Below are positions 37,816 to 47,590 of a stretch of DNA of 64,000 nucleotides, piece after piece (the first letter of the stretch is position 1; each line of letters begins with the position of its first letter). The stretch is from positions 16,519 to 80,518 of the forward strand of contig JANQDZ010000024.1 of the NCBI GenBank assembly GCA_028278645.1. The letters are read 5' to 3'. This DNA comes from Longimicrobiales bacterium (GTDB taxonomy: Bacteria > Gemmatimonadota > Gemmatimonadetes > Longimicrobiales > Gaopeijiaceae). The notes beneath the pieces were generated by a model. The model worked only from the letters and a program-made list of their open reading frames with translations, was not told the DNA's origin and searched no databases. The translations under genes and the position numbers were made by a program.

Positions 37816-37829
37816 GAAACATATGTTTC
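37816..37829. promoter_or_regulatory. 14-bp palindrome upstream of the first TolC-like gene
   Basis: GAAACATATGTTTC, a perfect dyad 9 bp before the first ATG (37839) and 57 bp before ATG 37887, in an A/T-rich stretch. It could be an operator, but no second copy or known consensus was identified. Confidence 0.35.
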
Positions 37830-37886
37830 CCCATCTTAATGGGTGGAGAAATGTTCACGTCTCGGGAACCGGGGTGGTCGAGCCCA

Positions 37887-39500
37887 ATGAAACGTCGGAA
37901 GTTCGCACTTCCAGGTAGACCGGAATCGGGGAATCGGGTTTCTCTTTGTAGTCTCTTTCTCGCAGCTCTTCTGGCTCTCCCCGCCGGATGGGGAGATCAA
38001 CTGTCGGCTCAAGATGGAAGGGAGATCTTGGAGTTGACCATGGAGAACATGGTGGACCTTACCATGAGCTCCAGCTACACCATCAAGCGCCTCAACCTGG
38101 AGATCCAGCGGGACCAGCATAACCTCAGGGCCGAGCGGGCGCGGTTGAAGTCCTCCGTCGATCTCGAGCTGACCATCCCTGCTTTCCGACTGACGTCTGA
38201 GCCGAGGTGGAACTCGGATCTCCAGAAAAACGAGATTGTCCAGGAGAACACCAGGCGTTGGGAGGGAGAGCTTTCCATCCGGCAGCCGGTCATTCTCTTC
38301 GGATACCCTACAAATGGGTATCTCTCCATCAACAATCGGATGTACCGGTACAATCAGATCGACGATGACGGGGTCTCCGACGTCACCTACTACAACCGGT
38401 ACTACATCTCGTACAACCAGCCCCTGCTCCAGCCCAATTTCCTCAAAAACAGCCTGGAGCAGGCGGAGCTGAATCTGGAGCGAACCCAGCTCGACTTCTA
38501 CCGGGATCTCGTCAACATCATCTCTGGGGTCTCGGACGGTTACTACAACATTCTCGAGCAATATGAGCGTCGCACCATCCGCCAGGAGACCATCGAGGAC
38601 CTGGAGAGGGCCCTGGTGATTGCTGAGGATTTGGCCCGGACGGACTCGACCTATGCCATCGACGTGGACCAAATCCAGGTAGAGCTGGCGAACGCGAGAG
38701 AACAACTCCAGAACACCGAAAGCGGTATCCGGTTGACTAACGCATTCATCAAGCGTGAATACGGTCTGGCCGACACGGACTCTGTCGTGTTCGTGCCTGT
38801 ATTCCACATGGATCGCGTCTCGATCGATGTGGACGCGGCTACGACCTACGCTCAGGAGCTCACGCCCCGAATGCGCCGGTTGGATATCGACCTCCGAAAC
38901 CAGGAGATCAGGCTCGATCGCACCAGGAGCCGAGGGGGGTTTCGGATGAACATCAACATGAGTTACGGGCGGGAGCGTAGAGACGAGTATTTCGACCATC
39001 TTTGGGTCGATCCGGACAACAGCTACACGGTCTACGTGACCGCGTTTCTCCCCATATGGGATTGGGGTGAGCGGAAGGCCCGGATCGCGTCTAGCGAGAT
39101 CGGCATCGAGCAGACGCGCCTCCGAATGGAGGAGACGCAGCTGCAAATCGTTTCCGACGTCCGGAACGAGGTGCTGAACGTCAGGGACCGAGAGGCTAGG
39201 ACGATGGACATGCAGGAAAACCTGGAGCTGGCGAGTGAAGTATTGGACGCGAGCTTCCAGCGTTACGAAGAGGGGGCCATTACGGCTTTGGACCTCCTCC
39301 TCAGCCTGCGAAGGAAAGCCGACACGGCCGACAACTTCCTCCAGGCATATGTGAGTTGGAGGGGATCGTTGGTAAGCCTCCAAAGACAGACGTACTACGA
39401 CTTCGAAACCGGGCGTCCACTCCTGGATCGGTTCAGGGACGAAGGGTGGATAACCGAGACGGCTCTCAATGGTTTGAGCCCACGACTCCCGAGCAACTGA
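37887..39500 (+). CDS. TolC-like outer-membrane factor, first of a tandem pair
   Basis: About 537 residues from ATG 37887: signal peptide (LFLAALLALPAG, cleaved near SAQ), then repeated helical hairpins and strands of the outer-membrane efflux family, with coiled-coil stretches such as LNLEIQRDQHNL and ARTMDMQENLELASEVLDASFQRYEEG. The segment ENTRRWEGELSIRQPVILFGYPTNGYLS and MYRYNQIDDDGV are shared with the next gene almost word for word. Such factors form trimeric channels with a periplasmic adaptor and inner-membrane pump; neither is encoded here. Alternative starts are 37839 and 37851. It precedes its paralogue by 2 bp. Confidence 0.85.
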   Translation: MKRRKFALPGRPESGNRVSLCSLFLAALLALPAGWGDQLSAQDGREILELTMENMVDLTMSSSYTIKRLNLEIQRDQHNLRAERARLKSSVDLELTIPAFRLTSEPRWNSDLQKNEIVQENTRRWEGELSIRQPVILFGYPTNGYLSINNRMYRYNQIDDDGVSDVTYYNRYYISYNQPLLQPNFLKNSLEQAELNLERTQLDFYRDLVNIISGVSDGYYNILEQYERRTIRQETIEDLERALVIAEDLARTDSTYAIDVDQIQVELANAREQLQNTESGIRLTNAFIKREYGLADTDSVVFVPVFHMDRVSIDVDAATTYAQELTPRMRRLDIDLRNQEIRLDRTRSRGGFRMNINMSYGRERRDEYFDHLWVDPDNSYTVYVTAFLPIWDWGERKARIASSEIGIEQTRLRMEETQLQIVSDVRNEVLNVRDREARTMDMQENLELASEVLDASFQRYEEGAITALDLLLSLRRKADTADNFLQAYVSWRGSLVSLQRQTYYDFETGRPLLDRFRDEGWITETALNGLSPRLPSN

Positions 39501-39502
39501 CT

Positions 39503-41200
39503 ATGTGTTCTTCTCCAAACCGGATGATGGCGATGAGGCCACCTTCAACTGACACCACCCGACCGAGGTTCCACCAGTCGGGGAACCGGGGGAGGAAAGT
39601 GGGGCGTTGGGCTTTGGCCCTGGCGCTTTGCCTCCCGTTCTTGGGCTCGGAGCAGCTCGTGGCCCAGGAGGACCCCCAGGTCATCGAGCTGACCCTGGAG
39701 CGGATGGTAGACCTGACTCTGAGTCGGAGCTACCGGGTCCGGAGGTTGAACCTCGACATCCAGCGGGACCAGTACAATCTCCATGCGGAGCGTGCCAACT
39801 TAAAATCCTCCGTGGAGATGGACCTGACCGTTCCGGCCTTCCGCCTCACTTCGGAGCCGAAGTGGAACTCTACCCTCCAGAAGAATGAAATCGTCCAGGA
39901 GAACACCAGGCGTTGGGAGGGCGAGCTGTCGGTGAGACAGCCGGTGATGCTCTTTGGTTATCCCACCAACGGGTACCTGTCTTTTAATAACCGGATGTAC
40001 CGGTATAACCAGATCGACGACGACGGCGTCGAAGACGTGGACTACTACAACCGGTACTACATCTCCTACAACCAGCCTCTCTTTCAACCGAACCGCTTGA
40101 AGAACGACCTGGAACAGGCCGAGATGAATCTGGAGAGGACGCAGTTGGAGTTTTACGGCGACGTGGTTGATATCGTCGACAACGTATCCGGAGATTACTA
40201 CGACCTGTTCGAGGAGTACTTCACCCGGGACATCTACTTGGGCCTCACGGAAGACCTGGAACGAGCCCTCGGGATCGCCCAAGAGCTGGCCACGGTGGAT
40301 TCCGTCCGGTCCATCGACGTGGACCAGATCCAGATCGAGCTGGCCAACGCTCGAGAGAACGTGCAATCCGCCGAAAGCTCCATCCGCCTCGAGACGGCCT
40401 CCATCAAACGGGACCTCGGCTTGGCGGACACCGACTCCGTGGCCTTTCTCCCGGTCTTTTACCTCGACCCGGTGGAAATCGACATCGATCAGGCCGTGGA
40501 CTATGCCATGGAGCTCACCCCCAGGATGAGGGAACTGGATATCTCACACCGAAACAGCGAGATCCGGCTGGAAGAAACCAAGAGCCGCGGAGGATTTCGC
40601 TTGGATCTCAACATGAGCTACGGGCGGGAACGCCGGGACGAGGAGGTCGACAAGCTCTGGGTGGATCCGGACAACAGTTACACGGTGAACGTGAATGCCT
40701 ATGTGCCCGTTTGGGATTGGGGCGAGAGAGACGCCCGGATCGCGTCGAGCGAGATCAGTATCCAACAATCCCTCCTACGGATCGAAGAGGCGGAGCTACA
40801 GATCGTTTCCAGCGTACGGAACGAGGTCCTGAACGTTCAGGACCGAGAGAGCCGAACCTTCGCCATGAGGGAGAATCTGGACCTGGCTCAGGAAGTCTCA
40901 GAAACCAGCTTCCAACGGTACCATACGGGGGCCATCACCGCGCTGGACCTCATCCTGAGTCTCCGCCGGGAGGCGGACACCGCGGAGAACTTCCTGGATG
41001 CCTACATGGGTTGGAGGGGATCGCTCCGAAGGGTTCAGGAAATGACCTACTTCGACTTTGAGCGGGGCATTCCGGTTCTCGAGCGGTTCGGCGTGGAAGA
41101 TCGTCTGCCGAGCAATGGGCTTGCTGAGCTCCGGCCGTCGGACGCGACCCCGGCCATTGACCCCGAGTTTGATCCGTTCAAAGAACGGCGACGGGATTAA
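39503..41200 (+). CDS. TolC-like outer-membrane factor, second of a tandem pair
   Basis: A 565-residue paralogue of the preceding protein, with the same segments (ENTRRWEGELSVRQPVMLFGYP, NRMYRYNQIDDDGV, YYNRYYISYNQPL) and the same two-half architecture. The start is TGACTATG coupling at 39503 (the previous stop is 39498-39500); internal ATGs at 39524, 39527 and 39533 are also possible. The predicted signal peptide is ALALALCLPFLGS (cleavage near VAQ), preceded by a longer N-region than usual. Two tandem copies imply recent duplication or a heteromeric channel. A strong terminator follows. Confidence 0.85.
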   Translation: MCSSPNRMMAMRPPSTDTTRPRFHQSGNRGRKVGRWALALALCLPFLGSEQLVAQEDPQVIELTLERMVDLTLSRSYRVRRLNLDIQRDQYNLHAERANLKSSVEMDLTVPAFRLTSEPKWNSTLQKNEIVQENTRRWEGELSVRQPVMLFGYPTNGYLSFNNRMYRYNQIDDDGVEDVDYYNRYYISYNQPLFQPNRLKNDLEQAEMNLERTQLEFYGDVVDIVDNVSGDYYDLFEEYFTRDIYLGLTEDLERALGIAQELATVDSVRSIDVDQIQIELANARENVQSAESSIRLETASIKRDLGLADTDSVAFLPVFYLDPVEIDIDQAVDYAMELTPRMRELDISHRNSEIRLEETKSRGGFRLDLNMSYGRERRDEEVDKLWVDPDNSYTVNVNAYVPVWDWGERDARIASSEISIQQSLLRIEEAELQIVSSVRNEVLNVQDRESRTFAMRENLDLAQEVSETSFQRYHTGAITALDLILSLRREADTAENFLDAYMGWRGSLRRVQEMTYFDFERGIPVLERFGVEDRLPSNGLAELRPSDATPAIDPEFDPFKERRRD

Positions 41201-41222
41201 AGGGGTCAGTATTCGGGATCAT

Positions 41223-41259
41223 AAGAGGGCGGGAATCGGATTCCGATTCCCGCCCTCTT
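41223..41259. terminator. Long perfect hairpin after the TolC-like pair
   Basis: Two 18-bp perfect arms (41223-41240 and 41242-41259) separated by one base, GC-rich with short T stretches after it. It lies between convergent genes (TolC-like, + and propeller protein, -) and can serve both. The shared loop would open to about four bases in the actual hairpin. Confidence 0.8.
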
Positions 41260-41301
41260 CATTTATGTACGGGCCCTGGAGAACCTCCAGGGCTTCGAGT
41301 G

Positions 41302-44064
41302 TTAGTGGGTCTCACTCATCCATATATCCTCTTCCACCAAGACGGACCTACTCAGTTCCCGGCCGCCCACCACCATTGTGACCACGTAGGTCCCCGGTGC
41401 CACCGCTGGCCCTGGCCGGGTCCTCTGCTGTTGCTGGGCGGTCTGATTCGGGGGAGGCGGCGGCGGGTTTTCCCTCAGGTCCCACTGGACCCGGTTGATT
41501 CCCCGGGCACCTGACCCGGTGAGATTCCGAACCACGTTCCCCTGGGTGTCGGTGATGGTGAGTTCAACCTCCCCGTCCAGGTCGATGGGGAGGTAGTAGC
41601 TGATGGCTGTTCCGCTTGCCGGGTTTTGTCCACGGAACTTCTTCGCTCCGGCAACGGTGACGCTCTTCTGCATGTCGGATAGCCACTGGACGCCGGACCT
41701 CACCTCGAACAGATATGCATCCCCCGCCGCCACTTCGGGCGTGAACTGCTGGAGGGGTGTGATGTCGTCGATGATCCAGATGCTCCTGCCGTGGGTTCCC
41801 ACTACCAGATCGTTTTCCCGTGGGTGCACATGGATGTCGTCGACCCGAACCGTGGGTAATCCATTCTGGAAGCGCTGCCACTCCTGGCCTCCATCCAGTG
41901 AGATAAAGAGGCCGAATTCCGTTCCGAGGTAGAGGAGGTTCGGGTTCACCGGATCTTCGGTGATGACGTTGGTGGGCCCCACCGGGAGATTGTTGGTGAT
42001 GTTGGTGAAGGTCTGGCCGAAGTCACGGGTCACATAGACGTAGGGGTTCCAATCCTCGTTCCTGTGGTTGTCCATGACGACGTAGCAGGTCCCCGGGGCG
42101 AAATTGGAGGGTTCCACCCTCTTCACCCTGAAGTATCCCTGGGGCGGATTGGGCAGGTTGCCGGTGACGTTGGTGAAGGTGGCTCCTCCGTCGCGGCTCA
42201 CCTGAACGTTTCCATCGTCCGTGCCCACCCAGATTACGCCGGGCTGGCTCGGTGACTCGGCCACGGTCGTACCGTAGGAGAATCCGGACTGGCCGTCGTT
42301 CTTCGAAGCCATGAACTCGCTTCCCGAAACCCCCATGATGGACTGCTCGGCGGGATCGACGGCTTTTGTCAGGTCCTCACTGGCGACCCAGGTCCGGCCC
42401 TGATCCCTGGACTTGAAGAACTGTTTGCCCGCTGTCAGGACCGTGTTCGGGTCATGGGGGGATAGCTCGATGGGGGTATTCCACTCGAAGCGGTACCGGT
42501 CGGTTGGTTCGGCACCAATGACGAGGCCTCCACGCACCGTTTGACCTTCCCGGGGGGGAGGCGATGGCCGCATGCCCCGGCTTTGCCCCGTACGGAGGTC
42601 CCGGACGCTCATGGATCCGCCCTGGGATTCGGAGTAGACAATGTTGTAGTCGGTGGGATCGATTCGGACGTAGAATCCGTCACCGCCGCCCACGCGATAC
42701 CAGTCTTCATTGATGATGGCCCTGCCCCGGACGGCGCTGGGCCCGCACCAGCTTCCGTTGTCCTGCAGGCCGCCGCAAACGAAGTAGGGCCGCCGCATGT
42801 CCAGGCCGATTTCGTAAAACTGACCCACAGCCATGGTGTTGACGAAGTCCCAGGTGGCGGTCTGGTCCCAGCTGAAGTTGAACCCGCCGTCGGTGCCCAA
42901 CATGACGTGGTTGTTGTTGTCGGGATTGATCCATAAAGCGTGGTGGTCGCCGTGGCCCATCCCTCGAACCGTATTGAAGTTCACCCCTCCGTCCACCGAC
43001 TTATAAAAAGATGCACCCATGGTGTAGACAATGTCCGGATCCACCGGATCCACCCGGATCTGGCTGTAATACATGGGGCGGTTGTTGTTGTTGCTCCGGA
43101 TCTCCCAGCTCGCCCCGGCGTCGGTGGACCTCCACACCCCGCTCCTGGTGGCATCGGGATCAGGGTCATCTGGTTGGCGCCGATTGGGGTTGGGGACCTC
43201 GATCTGGGCGTAGACAATGTCCGGATCCGCCAGGTGGATGGAGAGTCCGATTCGGCCGAGCTCGCCCCCGGGAAGCCCGTTCCCTTCCAGGCGGGTCCAG
43301 GTGTCCCCTCCGTTCGTGGTCTTCCAGATCCCACTTCCGGGCCCACCACCGTTGAAGCCCCAAGGCCTACGCTGCCGCTGGTAGGACGCAGCGTACAGGA
43401 TATCGGGGTTGGTGGGATGGATGACGACGTCGGTGAAGCCCGTGTTCTCGTCGATGGAATTGGTGTTGCTCCAGGTTCGGCCCCCGTCCGTGGTCTTGAA
43501 GAGGCCCCGATCCCCGCCCGGGCCCCAGAGGGGGCCGGTGGCGGCCACGTACGCGACGTCAGCGTCTCGGGGGTCCACAACGACCCGTGCGATGTGGTGG
43601 GAGCTTTCCAGCCCCACGTTCACAAAAGTCTCACCACCATCGGTGGACTTATAGACGCCGTCCCCCCGTGTCGTGCTCTGGCGGTTGTTTGATTCGCCCG
43701 ACCCGACATAGAGGATGTCAGGGTTGGAAGGCGCGATGGCGATGTCACCGATGGAGGAAACCGGGTAACTGTCGAAGATGGGCTCCCACGTGGTTCCCAT
43801 ATTCGTAGACTTCCAGATCCCTCCGGTGGCGAAGCCCAGGTAGATCGTGGAGGGGTCGCCCACCACCGCCTCCACGTCATCGATCCTTCCCGACATGTTC
43901 GCTGGGCCGATGGACCGCCAGACGAACTCCTTGAGGATCGGATCGTCCGTCTGGTTGACCGGGTCTCCCTGGCTGGCTTGCTGGGCCAGTGCATCGGCAC
44001 CCAGAAGCTGGGCCGTGAAAGCCAGTAGGACGGCTAAACGTGTCACTCCCTTTAGGCTCGTCAT
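41302..44064 (-). CDS. Large secreted Asp-box (BNR/sortilin-like) beta-propeller protein
   Basis: A 920-residue protein with a signal peptide (LAVLLAFTAQLLGADALAQ) and tandem beta-propellers. At least five Asp-box motifs (S/T-x-D-x-G-x-T-W-type) are visible: KSTDGGETF, KTTDGGRTWSN, KTTNGGDTWTR and others. The C-terminal part adds an Ig-like module (AISYYLPIDLDGEVELTITDTQGN) and RSVLVEEDIWMS. Sialidases and sortilins use such propellers, but no catalytic sialidase residues were identified, so an enzymatic role is not supported. The ATG at 44064 was chosen because it begins the signal; a longer frame is not signal-like. It is divergent from a homologous gene. Confidence 0.88.
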   Translation of the reverse strand: MTSLKGVTRLAVLLAFTAQLLGADALAQQASQGDPVNQTDDPILKEFVWRSIGPANMSGRIDDVEAVVGDPSTIYLGFATGGIWKSTNMGTTWEPIFDSYPVSSIGDIAIAPSNPDILYVGSGESNNRQSTTRGDGVYKSTDGGETFVNVGLESSHHIARVVVDPRDADVAYVAATGPLWGPGGDRGLFKTTDGGRTWSNTNSIDENTGFTDVVIHPTNPDILYAASYQRQRRPWGFNGGGPGSGIWKTTNGGDTWTRLEGNGLPGGELGRIGLSIHLADPDIVYAQIEVPNPNRRQPDDPDPDATRSGVWRSTDAGASWEIRSNNNNRPMYYSQIRVDPVDPDIVYTMGASFYKSVDGGVNFNTVRGMGHGDHHALWINPDNNNHVMLGTDGGFNFSWDQTATWDFVNTMAVGQFYEIGLDMRRPYFVCGGLQDNGSWCGPSAVRGRAIINEDWYRVGGGDGFYVRIDPTDYNIVYSESQGGSMSVRDLRTGQSRGMRPSPPPREGQTVRGGLVIGAEPTDRYRFEWNTPIELSPHDPNTVLTAGKQFFKSRDQGRTWVASEDLTKAVDPAEQSIMGVSGSEFMASKNDGQSGFSYGTTVAESPSQPGVIWVGTDDGNVQVSRDGGATFTNVTGNLPNPPQGYFRVKRVEPSNFAPGTCYVVMDNHRNEDWNPYVYVTRDFGQTFTNITNNLPVGPTNVITEDPVNPNLLYLGTEFGLFISLDGGQEWQRFQNGLPTVRVDDIHVHPRENDLVVGTHGRSIWIIDDITPLQQFTPEVAAGDAYLFEVRSGVQWLSDMQKSVTVAGAKKFRGQNPASGTAISYYLPIDLDGEVELTITDTQGNVVRNLTGSGARGINRVQWDLRENPPPPPPNQTAQQQQRTRPGPAVAPGTYVVTMVVGGRELSRSVLVEEDIWMSETH

Positions 44065-44326
44065 AGTCAAAACCCTTGGCTGAGAAAACGGGGGACGAAA
44101 TGGAGTCGCCTGGCTCCAGGTACCAGGCGAAACGGGAGAATCATAGGGGCCGGGGACCCGTTTCGCACGTGTGAGCCAGGAGAGAAGGGCATTCCAGGCC
44201 CCGGCTTTGGGCCTGGTGCTGCCCTGGGGCAGCGATGCTCGTACCTTCCCAGTCCGGACCGTCCCGGCTTCCGGAGCCGACGTCCGGGACCCGTTCAGCT
44301 CATGAAGTCTCTTCAGGAGGGGTACC
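44065..44326. promoter_or_regulatory. Divergent intergenic region between the two propeller genes
   Basis: 262 bp between the start of the minus-strand propeller gene and that of the plus-strand one, so it must contain two promoters. I could not assign -10/-35 boxes with confidence. The plus-strand gene has AGGAGGGG 4-5 bases before ATG 44327. Confidence 0.4.
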
Positions 44327-47300
44327 ATGTCCATCCGTCGCGCCTTGGCAGCCGTTCTTGGCCTGCTGGTCTCTTCCAGTCCACTCTTTGGCCAGGATCC
44401 TACCCGGATCCAAGGCGACTTTTTCGACGACCTCCGATATCGGCACATCGGCCCCGTGGGGAACCGTGTGAGCGCTGTGGTGGGGATCCCGGGGGATCCG
44501 AATACCTATTATGCCGGGGCGGCCTCTGGAGGCGTGTGGAAGACGGTGGACGGAGGGGTCCATTGGGAACCGGTCTTCGACGACCAACCGGCCCAATCAA
44601 TCGGTGCTCTGGCTGTGGACCCTTCCAACCCCAACGTCGTTTGGGCCGGGACGGGTGAAGCACACATTCGAAGCAACGTCAGTATCGGGAACGGAGTGTA
44701 TCGCACCACGGATGGTGGCAGGACCTGGTCCCACATGGGCCTCGCGGCTTCGGGCAGGATAAGCCGCATTGTTGTCCACCCGCAGGATTCCGACGTGGTT
44801 TTTGTCGGGGCCCTGGGACACCTCTACGGGCCGCAAGAAGAGCGCGGAGTGTTCCGGACCACGGACGGGGGTGAGAGTTGGGAGAGAGTCCTTTTCACTA
44901 CCGAGAACGCCGGCGCTTCGGAAGTGGTGATGGACCCCAACAATCCAAACATTCTCTTCGCCGGTATGTGGGAGATGGTCATCTGGACTTGGGGGAGGCA
45001 GAGCGGGGGCCCCGGGAGCGGCCTTTTTCGTTCGACGGACGGGGGTGACACCTGGGAGAGGCTGGAAGGGCGTGGATTACCCCGTCCGCCTTTGGGGAAG
45101 GTGGTCTTGGCCATGACCCCGGACGACTCGGATCGGATTTATGCTCTGATCGAGACCAACTCCAACCGGGATTTTGCGCCCCTGGACGACCACCAGGGGG
45201 TCTTGTGGCGCTCTGACAACGGGGGCGAGTCCTGGAGAATGGTCAACGCCGACCACACCCTGGTCCAGCGACCCCACTACTATTCCCGTGTGGTGGCGGC
45301 CCCGGACGATGCCGACGAGGTTCACTTCCTGGCGACCTCTCATACGACTTCGCTGGACGGAGGTCTGACGGTGAGCCGTGGGAGCGCTGGCGGAGACAAC
45401 CACGATATGTGGATCGATCCGCTTCAGCCCGACCGAATGATCGTCGGGAACGACGGCGGAGTTCATGTTTCGACCACCCGAGGGGACAGCTGGCTCCGGC
45501 CCAGGATGCCCATCGCCCAGATGTATCATGTCTACACCGACAACCAGATCCCTTACTTCGTGTACGGAAACCGCCAGGACGGTGCGTCCCATCGTGGGCC
45601 TTCCAACAGCCTGACCGGTGGGAGCATTCCCATCGGGGAGTGGCATTCCGTCGGAGGCTGCGAATCGGGGTTCGCCATCCCCGATCCGGTGGATAACAAC
45701 ATCGTCTGGTCGGGGTGTTATGAGGGGATCCTGGACCGCTACGACCTTCGAACCGGCCACGCTCGAAACGTGAGTGTCTGGCCCGACAACCCGGAAGGCT
45801 GGCCGGCAGCAGACCTCAGATACCGCTTTCAATGGACCTTCCCGGTGGCCATCTCGCCCCACGATCACAACCGGGTTTATGTCGGGAGCCAGCACGTCCA
45901 CCAAACCACCAACGGCGGCCACAGTTATTCGGTCATCAGCCCGGACCTGACCACAAACGACAAGGCCCTTCAGCAAAAGACCGGAGGGCTTACACCCGAT
46001 GACGCCAGCCCGACATATGCTGCCACTTTGTTCGCGATTGCCGAATCACCGGTGGAAGAGGGAGTGATCTGGACGGGTTCCAACGATGGCCTGGTCCACG
46101 TGACGCGGGATGGCGGCAGTAGGTGGACCAATGTGACCGAAAACATCCCGGACCTTCCACCCCTGGGGACCGTCAGCAATATCGAGCCTTCCCGATACGA
46201 TGCCGCCAAGGCCTACATCTCGGTGGACTTCCATCAAGTGAACAACACGGACCCATATGCCTACGTGACCGAGGACTATGGAGAGAGCTGGACGTATCTC
46301 ACCGGCGGCATCCCGAAGAGCATCTTCAGCTATGTCCACGTGATCCGTGAGGATCCGGTTCGCCCCGGGCTCCTTTACCTGGGAACCGAGAATACCCTCT
46401 TCGTTTCCTTCGACGACGGGGGTGAGTGGATCCCGCTCCAAACCAATCTTCCCCACGCTCCGGTGCACTGGCTCACGATCCAGGACCACTTCAACGACCT
46501 CGTGGTTTCGACCTATGGGAGGGGTTTCTGGATCCTCGATGACGTGACTCCACTCCAGCAACTGACGGACGAGGTCCTGGATGCGCCGGCCCACCTGTTC
46601 CAACCCCGCTCCGCCTATCGCTTCAGGAATAAGGAAGGGCCCGTTAGCCAACCCGGAGACATCGGGGCTGGGGAGAACCCCCGGCCAGGCGCGTCCATTC
46701 ACTACTACATCGGCGAAGGCGCGGAGGGAGGGGTGAACGTAACCGTTTTGGACGACCAGGGTGAGGTGGTAAGGGACCTCGGGCGGGCTTCCTCCGAGCC
46801 GGGCCTGCATCGTGCCTATTGGGACCTGCGTTATGAATCCTCCGAGTCCCCAAGGATGCGGACAAAGGTCCTGGAGCACAGCCATGTGCCTTTAGGAGAG
46901 GACGGTTGGAGGCCGGCGGGAGATGGTGGGAGGGTGACCCCTCTAGCTCCACCAGGGAGTTACACCGTCCGCCTGACTTACGGGGACACGGAACTGACTG
47001 CTCCACTCACTGTCCTCAAGGATCCGTCCTCGGCGGGGACCGACGAGGACATCCGGACCCAATTTGATGTAATCATGCAGCTCAGAGATGAAACCAACGC
47101 TGTGGTGGATCTCATAAACGAGGCGGAGAAGATACGGGCCCAACTCGTGGACCTGAAGGACCTCGTCAGGGGGCACGAGAGGGCCGACGAGATCGTCGAG
47201 TCGGCGGATGCTCTGGACGAGGCCTTGGTGGAGCTTGAAATGGGCCTCACGGACCTCCGTCTTTCTGGCGGGAGCGCAGGTCAGGACGCCCTTCGGTGGC

Positions 47301-47521
47301 CGAGGCAGCTATTCGCGAAGCTAACCAGCCTCGCGGGATATATCGGTAGCTCGGACTTCTCCCCCACAACACAGCAGTTGGAGGTCCACACACGACTGCA
47401 GGGACTCCTCAGGGATCGCCAAACCCGCATGAACGAGATCCGTGCCGGGGAACTAGCGGCGCTCAACGGACTACTCTCGGAGAGGGGATTCGCCCACATT
47501 CTCGCGGGTGGAGGGGGGTGA
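44327..47521 (+). CDS. Large secreted Asp-box beta-propeller protein, paralogue of the divergent gene
   Basis: A 1064-residue protein with a signal peptide (LAAVLGLLVSSSPLFGQ). Asp-box motifs are visible: KTVDGGVHW, RTTDGGRTW, RTTDGGESW, RSTDGGDTW. It shares the N-terminal IGPxxxRVSAVVG… block with the divergent gene. The C-terminal region adds a beta-rich module (SIHYYIGEGAEGGVNVTVLDDQGE) and a long predicted helical segment (residues about 900-1000, rich in Glu/Leu), not present in the paralogue. It lies directly upstream of the SusC/SusD pair, separated by 69 bp. Function is unknown; surface recognition or glycan handling is a guess from the company it keeps. Confidence 0.88.
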   Translation: MSIRRALAAVLGLLVSSSPLFGQDPTRIQGDFFDDLRYRHIGPVGNRVSAVVGIPGDPNTYYAGAASGGVWKTVDGGVHWEPVFDDQPAQSIGALAVDPSNPNVVWAGTGEAHIRSNVSIGNGVYRTTDGGRTWSHMGLAASGRISRIVVHPQDSDVVFVGALGHLYGPQEERGVFRTTDGGESWERVLFTTENAGASEVVMDPNNPNILFAGMWEMVIWTWGRQSGGPGSGLFRSTDGGDTWERLEGRGLPRPPLGKVVLAMTPDDSDRIYALIETNSNRDFAPLDDHQGVLWRSDNGGESWRMVNADHTLVQRPHYYSRVVAAPDDADEVHFLATSHTTSLDGGLTVSRGSAGGDNHDMWIDPLQPDRMIVGNDGGVHVSTTRGDSWLRPRMPIAQMYHVYTDNQIPYFVYGNRQDGASHRGPSNSLTGGSIPIGEWHSVGGCESGFAIPDPVDNNIVWSGCYEGILDRYDLRTGHARNVSVWPDNPEGWPAADLRYRFQWTFPVAISPHDHNRVYVGSQHVHQTTNGGHSYSVISPDLTTNDKALQQKTGGLTPDDASPTYAATLFAIAESPVEEGVIWTGSNDGLVHVTRDGGSRWTNVTENIPDLPPLGTVSNIEPSRYDAAKAYISVDFHQVNNTDPYAYVTEDYGESWTYLTGGIPKSIFSYVHVIREDPVRPGLLYLGTENTLFVSFDDGGEWIPLQTNLPHAPVHWLTIQDHFNDLVVSTYGRGFWILDDVTPLQQLTDEVLDAPAHLFQPRSAYRFRNKEGPVSQPGDIGAGENPRPGASIHYYIGEGAEGGVNVTVLDDQGEVVRDLGRASSEPGLHRAYWDLRYESSESPRMRTKVLEHSHVPLGEDGWRPAGDGGRVTPLAPPGSYTVRLTYGDTELTAPLTVLKDPSSAGTDEDIRTQFDVIMQLRDETNAVVDLINEAEKIRAQLVDLKDLVRGHERADEIVESADALDEALVELEMGLTDLRLSGGSAGQDALRWPRQLFAKLTSLAGYIGSSDFSPTTQQLEVHTRLQGLLRDRQTRMNEIRAGELAALNGLLSERGFAHILAGGGG

Positions 47522-47590
47522 TTCTGGAGTGTTCGAGTTCAATCGGCCAGGTGATCAGGATCCGTGGGCTCTGAGTTCGGGAGGAAATGA

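Noticed and set aside
37836..39383. Minus-strand frame of 515 codons
   Set aside because: Antisense to the first TolC-like gene, which has a signal peptide and family motifs.
41302..44064. Annotation as sialidase
   Set aside because: Asp-boxes alone occur in many propellers; no arginine triad or Tyr/Glu pair of sialidases was identified.
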